Notes: generated by a model from the sequence alone, not told the origin. A stretch of 64,000 bases of DNA from Dehalococcoidia bacterium (GCA_026421215.1 JAPKBN010000005.1:1-64000), one strand, 5' to 3'; shown: positions 17,872 through 27,494, counted from the stretch's first letter. Numbers and translations: made by a program.

Positions 17872-19917
17872 ATGGCAGATCTCGGCACAATGTCTATGTT
17901 GCTTGCGTTGGCGCTGGCGACCTACGCGGGAGTTGGTTCGGTAGCGGGCGTCAAGCTTGGCTCCGGCGACCTCGTGATGAGCGCACGGCGCAGCGCCTAC
18001 GTGGCCGGCCTCGCACTGACCGTAGCGGTCGGCGCGCTGGTCTACGCATTCGTCACACATGACTTCTCGATTGAGTACGTACGAGGTCATAGCGACAGGG
18101 CGCAGAGCCAGGCGTTCACGTGGGTAGCGATGTACGCCGGTAACGAAGGCTCTCTCCTCTACATCACAGCCATCTTCACCGTGATGTCTATGGTCGCAAT
18201 ATACGTAACTCCCCGGCGTCTCGAGCCGTCACGCCCGTACATAATCGCCATTCTGATGGGGATCAGCGTTTTCTTCCTCACCGTTCTAGTGACGCTCGCC
18301 GACCCGTTCGCTCCTGCCCTTTTCGATGATGGCCGTGGCATCGGCGTTAACCCACTCCTGCGACACCCGGGCATGTTCATACACCCGCCACTCCAGATGG
18401 CGGGCCTTGTAGGCGTCGCTATCCCGTTCGCGTTTGTCGGTGGGGCGATGATCGCCGGTCAGACGCGTGACCAGTGGCTGGACGCCGCCCGGGTCAGCGC
18501 AATCGCCGTCTGGGCGACACTAAGCGCGGGCCTGCTTATAGGCGCATGGTGGGCTTATACGATTCTCGGCTGGGGTGGCTACTGGAGCTGGGACCCGATT
18601 GAGAACGTGGCCGTCATGCCGTGGCTGGTGCTCACCGCGTTTATCCACTCAGTGATGGTCCAGAAGCGACGTGGCATGTTCAGGATGTGGAACATCGCCC
18701 TGCTCTCGATGGCGTTTGTGCTGTCGCAGTTTGGGCTATTCATCAACCGTGGCGGCCCGATCGTATCGGTCCACTCATTCGGGGCTTCGACCATCGGAAG
18801 CGTGTTTCTGGGCTTCATGCTGTTCAGCCTGTTATTTGCGCTCGTTGTGTTCCTCTGGCGCTACCCGATGCTCAGAAGTGATCGGCCCCTTGAATCGTTT
18901 TTATCCCGTGAAGCAAGTTTCCTTGTAAACAACTTCCTGTTCCTCGGGGTGACATTCGTGACTCTCTGGGGCGTCCTGTTCCCGTTGTTTTCTGAGTTCG
19001 CAAACAACGAGACGGTCACCGTTTCGGCCCCTTGGTACAACCAGATAAACGGCCCGATCCTCCTCGCTATCGTCATTCTGATGGGCGTCGGGCCGCTGTT
19101 GCCCTGGCGTCGTACCACCCTGACAAGCGCGCAGCGATGGCTCAGCATCCCTATCGGCATCAGCCTCGCGACGATGGCTCTGCTCTGGATATCGGGCGTA
19201 CACGAGTTGTGGGCGATTGTCGGGTTTGGAGCACTCGCCATGGTCATGTCGGCGGTGCTTGAGGAGTGGTATCGCGGCACGATGGCGCAACGCCGGGCCG
19301 GTCATAACTTTGCGATCGGGTGGTGGCGCATGGTGAGCGGAAACCGGCCTCGACACGGCGGTTATATCGTGCACATCGCGATAATCGCCCTTGGCATCGG
19401 AATCATCGGCACGAACTTCTTTCACCAGAGAGCCGATGTAGTGCTCGCCCCGGGGGAAAGCTTCAGCCTAGACGAATATCGGGTCGAATACATCAGCACG
19501 GAGAAGGAACAGCGCGTAGACCGGATTTCAGAATGGGCAAACGTCAACGTATATAAAGACAACAAACAAATCGCCAGCCTCGCGCCGTGGCGCGCCTTCT
19601 ACCCGGTGTTCAATATGGCTTCCGTTCGCGCCTCCGTACACAACGTCCCCCTCGTGGATATCCCAGGGCTGCCATCATATCTGGACCCAGGTCTGGAAGA
19701 TCTGTACCTAGTCCCAAGCGAGTTCCTTGAAGATGGCCGCGTAGTACTGCGTATCAGCATCAATCCGGCGGCATGGTGGCTCTGGGTGTCGGGTCCGATA
19801 TTTGTCATTGGGACGATGATCGCCCTGTGGCCGGCTCCTCTTCTGGAGCGTCGTACTGTGCCAGCACGTACCCGAACCTCGTCTATGCCTCGGGCCGGCA
19901 ATTCCGTAGGTGTGTGA
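17872..19917 (+). CDS. ccmF: Haem lyase CcmF
   Basis: A 681-residue polytopic CcmF/CcmC-family protein that attaches haem to apocytochrome c. The tryptophan-rich haem-handling signature GWGGYWSWDPIENVAVMPW is near residue 232, with flanking histidines in RHPGMFIHPPLQMAG and TAFIHSVM. The C-terminal periplasmic domain follows residue ~500. Translationally coupled to the next gene by a GTGA overlap. It supplies the five- and one-haem cytochromes of the upstream ACIII. Confidence 0.9.
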   Translation: MADLGTMSMLLALALATYAGVGSVAGVKLGSGDLVMSARRSAYVAGLALTVAVGALVYAFVTHDFSIEYVRGHSDRAQSQAFTWVAMYAGNEGSLLYITAIFTVMSMVAIYVTPRRLEPSRPYIIAILMGISVFFLTVLVTLADPFAPALFDDGRGIGVNPLLRHPGMFIHPPLQMAGLVGVAIPFAFVGGAMIAGQTRDQWLDAARVSAIAVWATLSAGLLIGAWWAYTILGWGGYWSWDPIENVAVMPWLVLTAFIHSVMVQKRRGMFRMWNIALLSMAFVLSQFGLFINRGGPIVSVHSFGASTIGSVFLGFMLFSLLFALVVFLWRYPMLRSDRPLESFLSREASFLVNNFLFLGVTFVTLWGVLFPLFSEFANNETVTVSAPWYNQINGPILLAIVILMGVGPLLPWRRTTLTSAQRWLSIPIGISLATMALLWISGVHELWAIVGFGALAMVMSAVLEEWYRGTMAQRRAGHNFAIGWWRMVSGNRPRHGGYIVHIAIIALGIGIIGTNFFHQRADVVLAPGESFSLDEYRVEYISTEKEQRVDRISEWANVNVYKDNKQIASLAPWRAFYPVFNMASVRASVHNVPLVDIPGLPSYLDPGLEDLYLVPSEFLEDGRVVLRISINPAAWWLWVSGPIFVIGTMIALWPAPLLERRTVPARTRTSSMPRAGNSVGV

Positions 19918-20345
19918 ATCTTGTTTCGAAACAAAGTGTCATGCCGATAGCTCTTGGGGCCATAGTGGCCCTTATATCGCTGATCGTAATCGCCATCCCA
20001 TTCATACGTCGATCCGGCGCAGTGCTATCCGCGCGGTACACCGGCGAGGTTGAACGGCTGACGAGGCTCAGGTCTGATCTTTACGATCAGATCGGTCAGT
20101 TACAGACCGACTATGGAACGAATACGGTCACGGATGAGGATTATCAGCACCAACTCCTTGAACTGAGGATAGGGGCCGCTGAAACGATAAGACTCCTCGA
20201 CCAGCTTGGATATGAAGACGAACCTCAGGACGCCCCGGCGGCGCTGAAACGAGAAGTACTCGAGGAAGAGATCGCAGCGCTCAGACAGGTCGATTCCGGA
20301 CGGAATATTGGGACCGGTCGAGATTCGGAGTCCGGCGGCGCCTGA
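19914..20345 (+). CDS. CcmI-like membrane protein
   Basis: A ~143-residue protein with one N-terminal membrane helix (ALGAIVALISLIVIAIPFI) and a charged helical, probably coiled-coil, domain (EVERLTRLRSDLYDQIGQL; ALKREVLEEEIAAL). This is the layout of the N-terminal module of CcmI. GTG 19914 is preferred over the frame's upstream extension because it overlaps the ccmF stop (GTGA). A TPR domain, present in full-length CcmI, is absent. Confidence 0.65.
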   Translation: MNLVSKQSVMPIALGAIVALISLIVIAIPFIRRSGAVLSARYTGEVERLTRLRSDLYDQIGQLQTDYGTNTVTDEDYQHQLLELRIGAAETIRLLDQLGYEDEPQDAPAALKREVLEEEIAALRQVDSGRNIGTGRDSESGGA

Positions 20346-20365
20346 AAGGCAGAGTTGAGGAGCAA

Positions 20366-21643
20366 GTGATAACTGCCCAATTGATATCTTCAAGAAGGCA
20401 CAGGGCCTACATAAAGGTCCTGGCTATCGCGGCGCTATTTGCCGTTATCGCCCTGTTTAGCAACAACGTCCTTGCGCAACGCCCTACTCCGGAACGCGTG
20501 GCAGGAGCGGTTCATAACGGCACTGCCGGCGCCGAAGTTCCGGATGGCTTCGAAATTGCTCTCCTCGGCTTCAGGGACGGCAATTTTGTTAATCAGCAGG
20601 TCACGACCGTTAGCCCGGACTTTCCATTGTTCGAGTTCACGAATCTGATGCAGGATGAGGACATTCAGTATCGACTCGCGTGGGAGTACGGCGGTGTCAC
20701 GGATCAGATCTCCCTCGTCGATGAAGCCGATCCACAGAATATGCCGGTCGTCATTTATGAGACGACAGACTCGCTGGAAAATATCAGAGTAGGTGCACAC
20801 GCGACCATCATTCCGACGGTGGTCGGATCTGATCGCCTTATGGGTGCCCTGGACCTGGTTACGATTCGGAATGACGGCGATCGCACATTCGTTCCGGACC
20901 CTTCGAACCCGAATTTCACCGGACTGAACATGCTGAGGTTCAGCCTTCCCAGGGGATATGAAGAGCTGGCGGTAGATAGTGTCCTGCCGCAAGGCCAGTT
21001 ACTTGAGATAGATACAGGATTCGCTATGACGAACCCGGTCCCTCCGGGCGAGCACGAAATTCTATACAGCTATGCCATCAACTACTCCGGCACCAAACTT
21101 GAGTTCACTAGAACGCTTGCGTTTGGAGTTGATGAACTCCGTGTGCTGATCCCACCGGAGCTTGGCAATGTCGTGGCGGAAGGCATGAAACCCACTAAGA
21201 CAACCGAGCTCGGCGAAACAGTCTACAAGGAGTATTCGGGGACTGGCTATGAGCCGGGCTTCAAGATGAATTTTGCGATCGTTGATATGCCTCAACCAGG
21301 GTTGTTCAAACGCATGAACGAGTCGATCCCCGGCGGCAACGCCGTCATGTTCGGCTCTGTAATTGTTGTTGTGGCAGTGATGATGGGATTGGTCGTGTAT
21401 GTTCTGGTCACCAGTCGCCGTCGCGGCCTGATACTGTCGGTATCACCGTCCGAGCGAATGGAGATTCTCCAGCAGATCGTGGAGCTGGACGAGCGGCTTG
21501 AGATGGGCGATATCGACGCCGATGAACACCGGGTAAGTCGGGATGCGCTTACCGTACGCGCTCTTGCCGGGATGGTCACCGAAGCGCCTCCATCCGAAGA
21601 CCGGGATGAGCCTGCCGAGAAGGACGATTCCTATCCCGGGTAA
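20366..21643 (+). CDS. Exported, membrane-anchored protein in the cytochrome maturation cluster
   Basis: A 425-residue protein I cannot name. It has a signal peptide (IAALFAVIALFSNNVLAQ), a ~290-residue beta-rich extracytoplasmic region beginning VAGAVHNGTAGAEVPDGFEI, which looks like a carboxypeptidase-regulatory/Ig-like fold, a membrane helix near residue 330 (VMFGSVIVVVAVMMGLVVYV) and a cytoplasmic helical tail. GTG start, 20 bases after the CcmI-like gene. Its place suggests a role in cytochrome assembly or as a scaffold for it. Confidence 0.7.
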   Translation: MITAQLISSRRHRAYIKVLAIAALFAVIALFSNNVLAQRPTPERVAGAVHNGTAGAEVPDGFEIALLGFRDGNFVNQQVTTVSPDFPLFEFTNLMQDEDIQYRLAWEYGGVTDQISLVDEADPQNMPVVIYETTDSLENIRVGAHATIIPTVVGSDRLMGALDLVTIRNDGDRTFVPDPSNPNFTGLNMLRFSLPRGYEELAVDSVLPQGQLLEIDTGFAMTNPVPPGEHEILYSYAINYSGTKLEFTRTLAFGVDELRVLIPPELGNVVAEGMKPTKTTELGETVYKEYSGTGYEPGFKMNFAIVDMPQPGLFKRMNESIPGGNAVMFGSVIVVVAVMMGLVVYVLVTSRRRGLILSVSPSERMEILQQIVELDERLEMGDIDADEHRVSRDALTVRALAGMVTEAPPSEDRDEPAEKDDSYPG

Positions 21644-21778
21644 GTACGGGTCGCCGTCGCAACAGAGATGTTACTTTGAGGCTCGAATCGAAGGCGCTAA
21701 CGGCGTTTGGAGCGTATGTGAGGTCATAGAATTGCAGTGCGACCAACCCACCTGTTCTGAGCCTCGGCCAACCTCTGA

Positions 21779-22366
21779 ATGACACAACGAAAAATCATCG
21801 GCTTCGCAGTCTTAGTACCCACAACGCTGATCGGATTACTGCTGATCTGGGCGGTCATTCAGAACGACGGCAATCCCGGCGGACTGGCCGTCAATCAGAC
21901 GCTCGGCGAGCGAAACGTATCTGCTCAAGAAAGAGCCAGCTTTGAGCTCCCGTCTATAGACGGCGACGGCATGGTGCGACTATCTGACTTCCTAGGGAAG
22001 GTCGTGCTTGTTGATTTCTGGTCCTCATGGTGTCCACCCTGCCGACAGGAAAGTCCCGCTTTGGAAGCCGCTTACGAGGATTTTCGTGATCTCGGAGTCG
22101 AGTTCGTTGGCATCGCCATATGGGATGTCGAAAGCGAGACTCGCAAGTTCAGGGACGCCTTTGAACTCAAGTACCCGATAGTGTCCGACTCAAACGGCAG
22201 GGTCGCCGTGGAATGGGGTGTAGTTGGAATCCCAGAGAAGTTCTTTGTGGACCGCGATGGTCTAGTCGTGAAGAAGTACGCCGGTCCGATGACGCGCGAC
22301 AAGCTCGGGTTGGAGCTTCGGGAAGTCCTAGAGATGAGCCCGGTACCGGCGGCGGCCCTGCCGTAG
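21779..22366 (+). CDS. TlpA/ResA/CcmG-type thioredoxin
   Basis: A 195-residue membrane-anchored thioredoxin-fold protein. One N-terminal helix (IGFAVLVPTTLIGLLLIWAV) is followed by the redox centre VDFWSSWCPPCRQES and the cis-Pro region VVGIPEKFFVDRDG. Such proteins keep apocytochrome CxxCH cysteines reduced, working with CcmH. It closes the maturation cluster, 135 bases after the preceding gene. Confidence 0.85.
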   Translation: MTQRKIIGFAVLVPTTLIGLLLIWAVIQNDGNPGGLAVNQTLGERNVSAQERASFELPSIDGDGMVRLSDFLGKVVLVDFWSSWCPPCRQESPALEAAYEDFRDLGVEFVGIAIWDVESETRKFRDAFELKYPIVSDSNGRVAVEWGVVGIPEKFFVDRDGLVVKKYAGPMTRDKLGLELREVLEMSPVPAAALP

Positions 22367-22445
22367 GAGTGTTCATTGACAGTACATTCAGCCAAAACAT
22401 AACGCTTCCGTGGAACCTTTGTTCTCCCGCCCACTTGATGCGTAT

Positions 22446-22473
22446 GGTGCCCTTCCTCCCGTAGAGGGGCACC
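22446..22473. terminator. Possible terminator between convergent genes
   Basis: GGTGCCC and GGGCACC form a 7-bp stem around a 14-base loop, between the thioredoxin and SDR genes that face each other. No T-run, so this is weak. Confidence 0.35.
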
Positions 22474-22501
22474 CGGCCCTATTATGAGCAATGCGATGCA
22501 C

Positions 22502-23302
22502 TTAGTTCATGTATGACCCGCCGTTGAGGTTGATGCTCTGGCCAGTGATGTTCTTGGATCTGTCAGAGGCCAGGAAAGCAGCAAGTTTGCCGACGTCCTC
22601 GGGTGTCTGTTCCCTGCCGAGTGGAGTCGATGCTTCCAGTCGTTGGTCGAACACCTGTCGGCCGGTTAGCACGGTCTCTCCGGATTTGATCCGGTCACGT
22701 TCTGCGATCTTCTCCCACAACGGGGTCCACAGCAGTCCTGGGCATATGCAGTTCACGTTGATGTTGAACTCCGCCAGTTTGAGCGCAAAGCCCTGGCTAA
22801 CGTTGATCGCAGCGGCCTTCGAGGCCGAGTAGTGGGCGAATCCACCGGTCCCGCGTCGCCCCGCTCCCGAAGCAATGTTGATGATCCGACCGGATCGACG
22901 CTCCGTCAGGTGGTCCTGAAAGCTGGATGTCGTGTTGACAATTCCGATCACGTTGACGTCGTAAGTCGCCTCCCAGTCTTCGGGGCTCGGACTGCTGCGC
23001 TCCCACCAACCGGGCGCGCCTCCGACCCCTGCGTTGTTGACCAGGATATCGATGCGGCCAAGATCAGTTATTGCGGTCGAGGCCAGCGCGTCCGTAGACT
23101 CTCGCTCAGTGACATCGGCCTGCACGGCAAGCGCGTTCTTGCCAAACGACCGGATCTCATCTGCGACAGCCTCTGCCGCGACAATGTCAATGTCCGAGAC
23201 TACGATGTCGGCCCCGCGCTGAGCTAAAACAAGTGCAATTCCCTGCCCGATGCCGCTCCCTGCCCCGGTGACGACTGCAATTCGATCATCCAGTTCTGGC
23301 AC
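22502..23302 (-). CDS. Short-chain dehydrogenase/reductase (SDR), copy 1 of a tandem pair
   Basis: A ~266-residue classical SDR. Cofactor motif TGAGSGIGQG, structural NNAGVGGAPGWWE, catalytic Ser in SGAGRRG and YSASK, then CPGLLWTPLWE. An acidic residue after the second strand (SDIDIV) suggests NAD preference. The frame runs back to 23368, but GTG 23302 has GGGAGA upstream and matches the SDR N-terminus. It ends the minus-strand pair and shares unusual motifs with its neighbour. Substrate unknown. Confidence 0.85.
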   Translation of the reverse strand: MPELDDRIAVVTGAGSGIGQGIALVLAQRGADIVVSDIDIVAAEAVADEIRSFGKNALAVQADVTERESTDALASTAITDLGRIDILVNNAGVGGAPGWWERSSPSPEDWEATYDVNVIGIVNTTSSFQDHLTERRSGRIINIASGAGRRGTGGFAHYSASKAAAINVSQGFALKLAEFNINVNCICPGLLWTPLWEKIAERDRIKSGETVLTGRQVFDQRLEASTPLGREQTPEDVGKLAAFLASDRSKNITGQSINLNGGSYMN

Positions 23303-23345
23303 TAATATCTCCCAATTCTGCCAGCCAAATAAAAGCCCTCTGGGT

Positions 23346-24149
23346 TCAGTTGAGAAACGCTCCGCCATCTACATTGAGTGACTGTCCGGTAATGTTGCGG
23401 GCATCCTCCGATACGAGGAATACGATGGCGTCACCGATGTCTTCAGGAGTCTGTTCCCTGCCGAGCGGCATCAAGTCCTGCACGGTGCGATCAAACACCT
23501 GCCGGGGCGTCAGGCCTTCGTAGTCCGGGTTTGCGAGTGCGTACCTAGTGCCTACCTGCTCCCACATCGTCGTCCATAAGAGGCCCGGGCACACAGCGTT
23601 TACGTTGATATTGTCCCGGCCGAGTTCGTTGGCGAGCGACTGCGTATAGTTGATGACCGCCGCCTTCGTGGCGGAGTAGTGCGGGAGCGATGGACGGCCC
23701 TGCCGACCTGCAATCGACGCCAGGTTGACGATCTTCCCGAATCCCGCCGATTTCATGTGCGGTATCACGGCGTCGGTCACTATCGCCATACCCTTTACGT
23801 TCACGCCAAAGGTAAAAGCCCAGTCTTCTACCCGGGAGGTCTCATGCTCGTACCATCCGGGCGCGCCGGCCACCCCGGCGTTGTTGACCAGCACATTGAT
23901 CTTGCCAAACTGACTGATCGTTTCCGACACCATCCGGCTCACGGCTTCCGGGTCGGTAATGTTCGCCGGGATCCCCACAGAGCGAACACCCATCGCTGCG
24001 ATCTCGGTCGCGGTACGCTGGCAGGCGTCGGCGTCGATGTCTGATACAACTATGTCCGCGCCTACCTCGGCCATCTTTATCCCGATAGCGCGCCCAATGC
24101 CCGTCGCACCGCCGGTCACGATGGCTACGCGTCCGGTGAGATCCCCCAT
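23346..24149 (-). CDS. Short-chain dehydrogenase/reductase (SDR), copy 2 of a tandem pair
   Basis: A ~267-residue classical SDR with TGGATGIGRA, NNAGVAGAPGWYE, catalytic YSATK and CPGLLWTTMWEQ. The shared insertion motif (GAPGWxE followed by EDW) and CPGLLWT show it arose by duplication with the downstream gene. ATG 24149 is preferred over the longer frame because GGGATAGG precedes it. VVSDIDAD after the second strand suggests NAD. Gap to the next gene is 43 bases. Confidence 0.85.
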   Translation of the reverse strand: MGDLTGRVAIVTGGATGIGRAIGIKMAEVGADIVVSDIDADACQRTATEIAAMGVRSVGIPANITDPEAVSRMVSETISQFGKINVLVNNAGVAGAPGWYEHETSRVEDWAFTFGVNVKGMAIVTDAVIPHMKSAGFGKIVNLASIAGRQGRPSLPHYSATKAAVINYTQSLANELGRDNINVNAVCPGLLWTTMWEQVGTRYALANPDYEGLTPRQVFDRTVQDLMPLGREQTPEDIGDAIVFLVSEDARNITGQSLNVDGGAFLN

Positions 24150-24289
24150 CCTATCCCGACTCTGTTCCCCGTTTTGTTCCAAGTCAATCTCCAGTTTATG
24201 GTTCCACACGGGCGCCCAGATTATACTTCCGATCCAATTTCTAAAGATTCCGGTTTCGCAACAAACCCCGGATTGGTGATTTCAAAACA

Positions 24290-24658
24290 TTGGCTATTTC
24301 ACGTTCAAAGGCACTTGAGCACGCGTACAAAGTCCTGGAACAGCCCCGCGCTCACATGCGGTTGACGCTGAGCCAGACCAAATCAGGTTTGTCGCTCTAT
24401 TACGATGGTCGCGTCATGACGCGGGTATTCGTAAACCGCAGTGGTCTTTCGGCGGCGGCGGCGATGGGCGAGGCGTTGCGGGTCCGGGTGCCGAAACTGG
24501 GTGAGAGCGTCGATGCACGCGTGTCGTCCGGGGTGGTGTTCAGAGTCCTGGCACTATCCGCGCTCGACTATCGCAACGAGTTGTCGTTTCAACTTGCCAC
24601 CCGCTTAATCGCCGAGGCCAGAGATATGCAAGGAACACGCGGCACCTCGGAAGCGTAA
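24290..24658 (+). CDS. Hypothetical protein, 122 aa
   Basis: I do not recognise this basic-to-neutral 122-residue protein. It has no signal or membrane helix. Segments such as LSLYYDGRVMTRVFVNRSGL and VFRVLALSALDYRNEL suggest a small alpha/beta fold. TTG start. It is divergent from the SDR pair and precedes the fatty acid operon promoter, so it is probably a separate unit. Confidence 0.5.
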   Translation: MAISRSKALEHAYKVLEQPRAHMRLTLSQTKSGLSLYYDGRVMTRVFVNRSGLSAAAAMGEALRVRVPKLGESVDARVSSGVVFRVLALSALDYRNELSFQLATRLIAEARDMQGTRGTSEA

Positions 24659-24704
24659 GTCCTCAAATTGATTTCACCGGGCGGGGTTGCGTTGCAGAGG
24701 TTCG

Positions 24705-24733
24705 TTGCGACTTGGCGGGGGCATTTCTAGAAT
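24705..24733 (+). promoter_or_regulatory. Promoter of the fatty acid synthesis operon
   Basis: TTGCGA, 17-base spacer, TAGAAT, about 40 bases before the first MaoC-type gene. Confidence 0.6.
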
Positions 24734-24772
24734 TCACTGTGCATTCGATTCATTACCTGTACGTAAGAGCAC

Positions 24773-25168
24773 ATGCAACTTCAAGATCTTCCGACCGGAC
24801 ACGAGTTCCCCCCCGAGTCTCTGATCATCACTGAGACCGAGGCTGCTGCGTATGCGGCGGCGGTGGGAGATACATCCGCACAACCAGCTGACCGTGTTCC
24901 ATCTATGGCGGTCGTCGCCGCAGGATTGTCGCGCTTCATCAAACACCTTGGGCTGGCGGATGGCACCGTTGAGGTGGTCCATGCATCGCAAGAGGTATCG
25001 TTCAACCGGCCCATAACCCCGGGAGAGAATCTCGAGATACGGGCAACTTTGAAATCAAACGCCGAGCGCAGAGAAAGCCGCTTCGCCACGGTAGAGATGC
25101 TGTTCATTGACGAGTCCGGGAAAGTGGTCGCGAGCGCGAGCAGCCTGGTACTGGTGAATACGACATGA
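24773..25168 (+). CDS. MaoC/FAS1-like dehydratase-fold protein
   Basis: A 131-residue hotdog-fold protein of the FAS1-like dehydratase type. It has the hotdog beta region (EVSFNRPITPGENLEIRATL) but lacks the DxNPxH catalytic motif, which its coupled neighbour carries. This is the division of labour seen in mycobacterial HadA/HadB heterodimers, so the two probably form one 3-hydroxyacyl dehydratase. The stop overlaps the next ATG (ATGA). Confidence 0.75.
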   Translation: MQLQDLPTGHEFPPESLIITETEAAAYAAAVGDTSAQPADRVPSMAVVAAGLSRFIKHLGLADGTVEVVHASQEVSFNRPITPGENLEIRATLKSNAERRESRFATVEMLFIDESGKVVASASSLVLVNTT

Positions 25169-25569
25169 CGATCCGCCCCGGAGACATGCTGGATTCCGTG
25201 GACCGTACGGTGACGCAGGCGCAAGTTGAAGCGTACGCGGACGCCGCTGGAGACCACAACCCAATCCATTTGGATGCAGCGTTCGCGGCCAAAACGCCGT
25301 TCGGCAAACGTATCGCACACGGTATGCTTACTCTTGCGATGGTGTCAGAAATGCTCACTTCCGCGTATCCAAATAATTGGGCGTCCGGGGGGCGTCTTAA
25401 AGTACGATTTCGCTCGCCGGTTTTTCTGGGCGAGACTATACACGTAACCGGTGAGGTCAAAAAAGTGACGGCGTCGGACGGCGTGCGGTCGGTGGAAATC
25501 GCCGTCGGCGTCAAGAAAGACGACGGCGAAGACGTGATTACAGGGCAGGCGTTCGTCCAGCTGGACTGA
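25165..25569 (+). CDS. MaoC family 3-hydroxyacyl dehydratase, catalytic partner
   Basis: A 134-residue R-hydratase-type hotdog protein. The catalytic segment is AAGDHNPIHLD, with Asp and His in the D-x4-H arrangement, then FGKRIAHGMLTL. It would dehydrate 3-hydroxyacyl-ACP or -CoA. ATG overlaps the previous stop by four bases. With plsX, fabG and fabL downstream, a role in type II fatty acid synthesis replacing FabZ is likely (inference). Confidence 0.85.
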   Translation: MTIRPGDMLDSVDRTVTQAQVEAYADAAGDHNPIHLDAAFAAKTPFGKRIAHGMLTLAMVSEMLTSAYPNNWASGGRLKVRFRSPVFLGETIHVTGEVKKVTASDGVRSVEIAVGVKKDDGEDVITGQAFVQLD

Positions 25570-25634
25570 CCTTTATGCAATGCCGCGTAAGCGGTCCGAA
25601 GTTCCGGAAGTTTGCCGGTTTTTAGGTAGAGTTT

Positions 25635-26660
25635 TTGAAGGCCCAAGAAACACAAAAATTAATCTCGATTGCGGTTGACGCGATGGGCGGCGATAACGCC
25701 CCCTCGGAGATCGTGCTTGGAGCTGTTCAGGCCGCACGCGAGGGTGGTGTTTCTATCATCCTGGTCGGCGATCCCGAGTCTGTTCAAGCCGAACTTGCCA
25801 AACACGATGTGGACGGACTTCCAGTCTCCACCGAGCCGTCTGAAGGCGTAGTGGAGGAGGGCGAGGCCCCTGCAACGGCGTACATGAGCAAACGGAACGC
25901 CTCGATCTTCCGTGCCGCCAGCGCAGTCCGTCACGGGCGGGCAAATGCGCTTGTGAGCATGGGATCAACGGGCGCTACGATCGCGGCGGCGACCGTGGTT
26001 TTCGGCACGTTCAAGGGGATTGAACGCGCCGCTCTCGGGGGGCCGATTTACGGCCTTGCGCCAGGCACGATCATCATGGATATCGGCACAAACCTGGATT
26101 GCAAGCCCCAGCAGCTTGCCGACTACGCAGCACTGGGCGCCGTGTTCTCCAGAATAGTTTTCGGCGCCGAGAACCCTCGTGTTGCACTGTTGAGCGTTGG
26201 CACTGAGGCAGGCAAAGGCAATACACAAGTGAAGGAAGCCACCACGCTTCTAGAGACCAGCGGCCTGAATTTTATTGGCAATATCGAAGCCAACGACATC
26301 CCGTACGGCAGAGCCGAGGTGGTTGTGTGCGACGGTTTTGTTGGAAACGTCGTGATGAAATTGACGGAGGGGATCGGCGAGACGATGTCAGCGGATATCC
26401 GGGCAATGATGGCCGGCCGAGTACCCGACGTCGAGATCGAAGAGATCTGCCAACGAATATATGAAACGACAAATCTCCCGGAAGCACACGGCGGAGGCCC
26501 TCTCTTCGGTGTGAAGGGCGTGGCCGTCGTCGGTCACGGAAAGGCCATGGCGCCGGCCGTCTCACGCGCTATCCAGACCGCCAGAACGACCGTAGCCTTA
26601 AATTACGTAGAGCAGGCCGAGGCGGAGTTGAACAGACTCCGCGGGGCGGTCGGCACATAG
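25635..26660 (+). CDS. plsX: Phosphate acyltransferase PlsX
   Basis: A 341-residue PlsX, which makes acyl-phosphate from acyl-ACP for phospholipid synthesis. Signature: VDAMGGDNAPSEIVLGA at the N-terminus, then MGSTGATIAAA, DIGTNLDCKP, VGTEAGKGN, and DGFVGNVVMKLTEG. TTG start. It sits in the fatty acid operon, as plsX commonly does. Confidence 0.93.
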   Translation: MKAQETQKLISIAVDAMGGDNAPSEIVLGAVQAAREGGVSIILVGDPESVQAELAKHDVDGLPVSTEPSEGVVEEGEAPATAYMSKRNASIFRAASAVRHGRANALVSMGSTGATIAAATVVFGTFKGIERAALGGPIYGLAPGTIIMDIGTNLDCKPQQLADYAALGAVFSRIVFGAENPRVALLSVGTEAGKGNTQVKEATTLLETSGLNFIGNIEANDIPYGRAEVVVCDGFVGNVVMKLTEGIGETMSADIRAMMAGRVPDVEIEEICQRIYETTNLPEAHGGGPLFGVKGVAVVGHGKAMAPAVSRAIQTARTTVALNYVEQAEAELNRLRGAVGT

Positions 26661-26680
26661 CATCAGAACTGGACGCTCCG

Positions 26681-27436
26681 TTGTCTGAAGAGTCGCGCAG
26701 CACGCTAATAACCGGCGCATCCCGGGGAATCGGGCGGGCAATCGCCTTCCGACTAGCCCGGCAAGGCCACCGCATCGCCGTGAACTACAACACCCATCCG
26801 GGGGACGCGGAGGAAGTGGTGGAGACCATCAAATCCGAAGGCGGAGAGGCGATCGCCGTACAGGGCAGCGTTGCAGAGCGCGAACAGGTGGACGCCATGT
26901 TCGCCGTTACGGAAGAAGCGTTTGGTCCCGTCCAGATCCTGGTGAACAACGCAGGGATCATCGACGACGCCCTTATTCTCCGGATGAAGGACCAGGCTTG
27001 GGACCGTGTGATCCAGACCAATCTGAACGGGACCTACTATTGCTGCCATCGCGCCGTCCCTGGGATGGTGAAGGCACGCTGGGGCCGCATAATCAACATC
27101 TCGTCTGTCGTTGGTATCAGCGGCAACATCGGCCAGGCTAACTACTCGGCTTCGAAGGGCGCTATTCACTCGTTGACCTACTCGCTGGCGAAGGAACTCT
27201 CTTCGCGAAACATCACCGTAAACGCCATCGCTCCGGGATATATCGAAACGGCCACGGTCGACGGACTGCCCCAGAAAACTAAAGACACGATCATGACCTG
27301 GATTCCGATGCGCCGATTCGGTGTTCCAGATGAGGTCGCCGTCGCCGCCGAATTCCTGGCCAAAGACGCGGCCCGTTACACAACCGGAATCATTCTTCGA
27401 ACCGATGGTGGCATGGCCATTTCCGGTTCCAACTAA
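26681..27436 (+). CDS. fabG: 3-oxoacyl-ACP reductase FabG
   Basis: A 251-residue SDR with FabG features: ITGASRGIGRAIA, NNAGIIDDALILRMKDQ, SSVVGISGNIGQANYSASKGA with catalytic Ser-Tyr-Lys, and IAPGYIET. It reduces 3-oxoacyl-ACP with NADPH. TTG start 20 bases after plsX. Confidence 0.88.
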   Translation: MSEESRSTLITGASRGIGRAIAFRLARQGHRIAVNYNTHPGDAEEVVETIKSEGGEAIAVQGSVAEREQVDAMFAVTEEAFGPVQILVNNAGIIDDALILRMKDQAWDRVIQTNLNGTYYCCHRAVPGMVKARWGRIINISSVVGISGNIGQANYSASKGAIHSLTYSLAKELSSRNITVNAIAPGYIETATVDGLPQKTKDTIMTWIPMRRFGVPDEVAVAAEFLAKDAARYTTGIILRTDGGMAISGSN

Positions 27437-27494
27437 CGGCCCCTTGTACGGGCCAGTTATGCAGTCCACCGCCAGGACAAGGAGCGCTAGGTAG

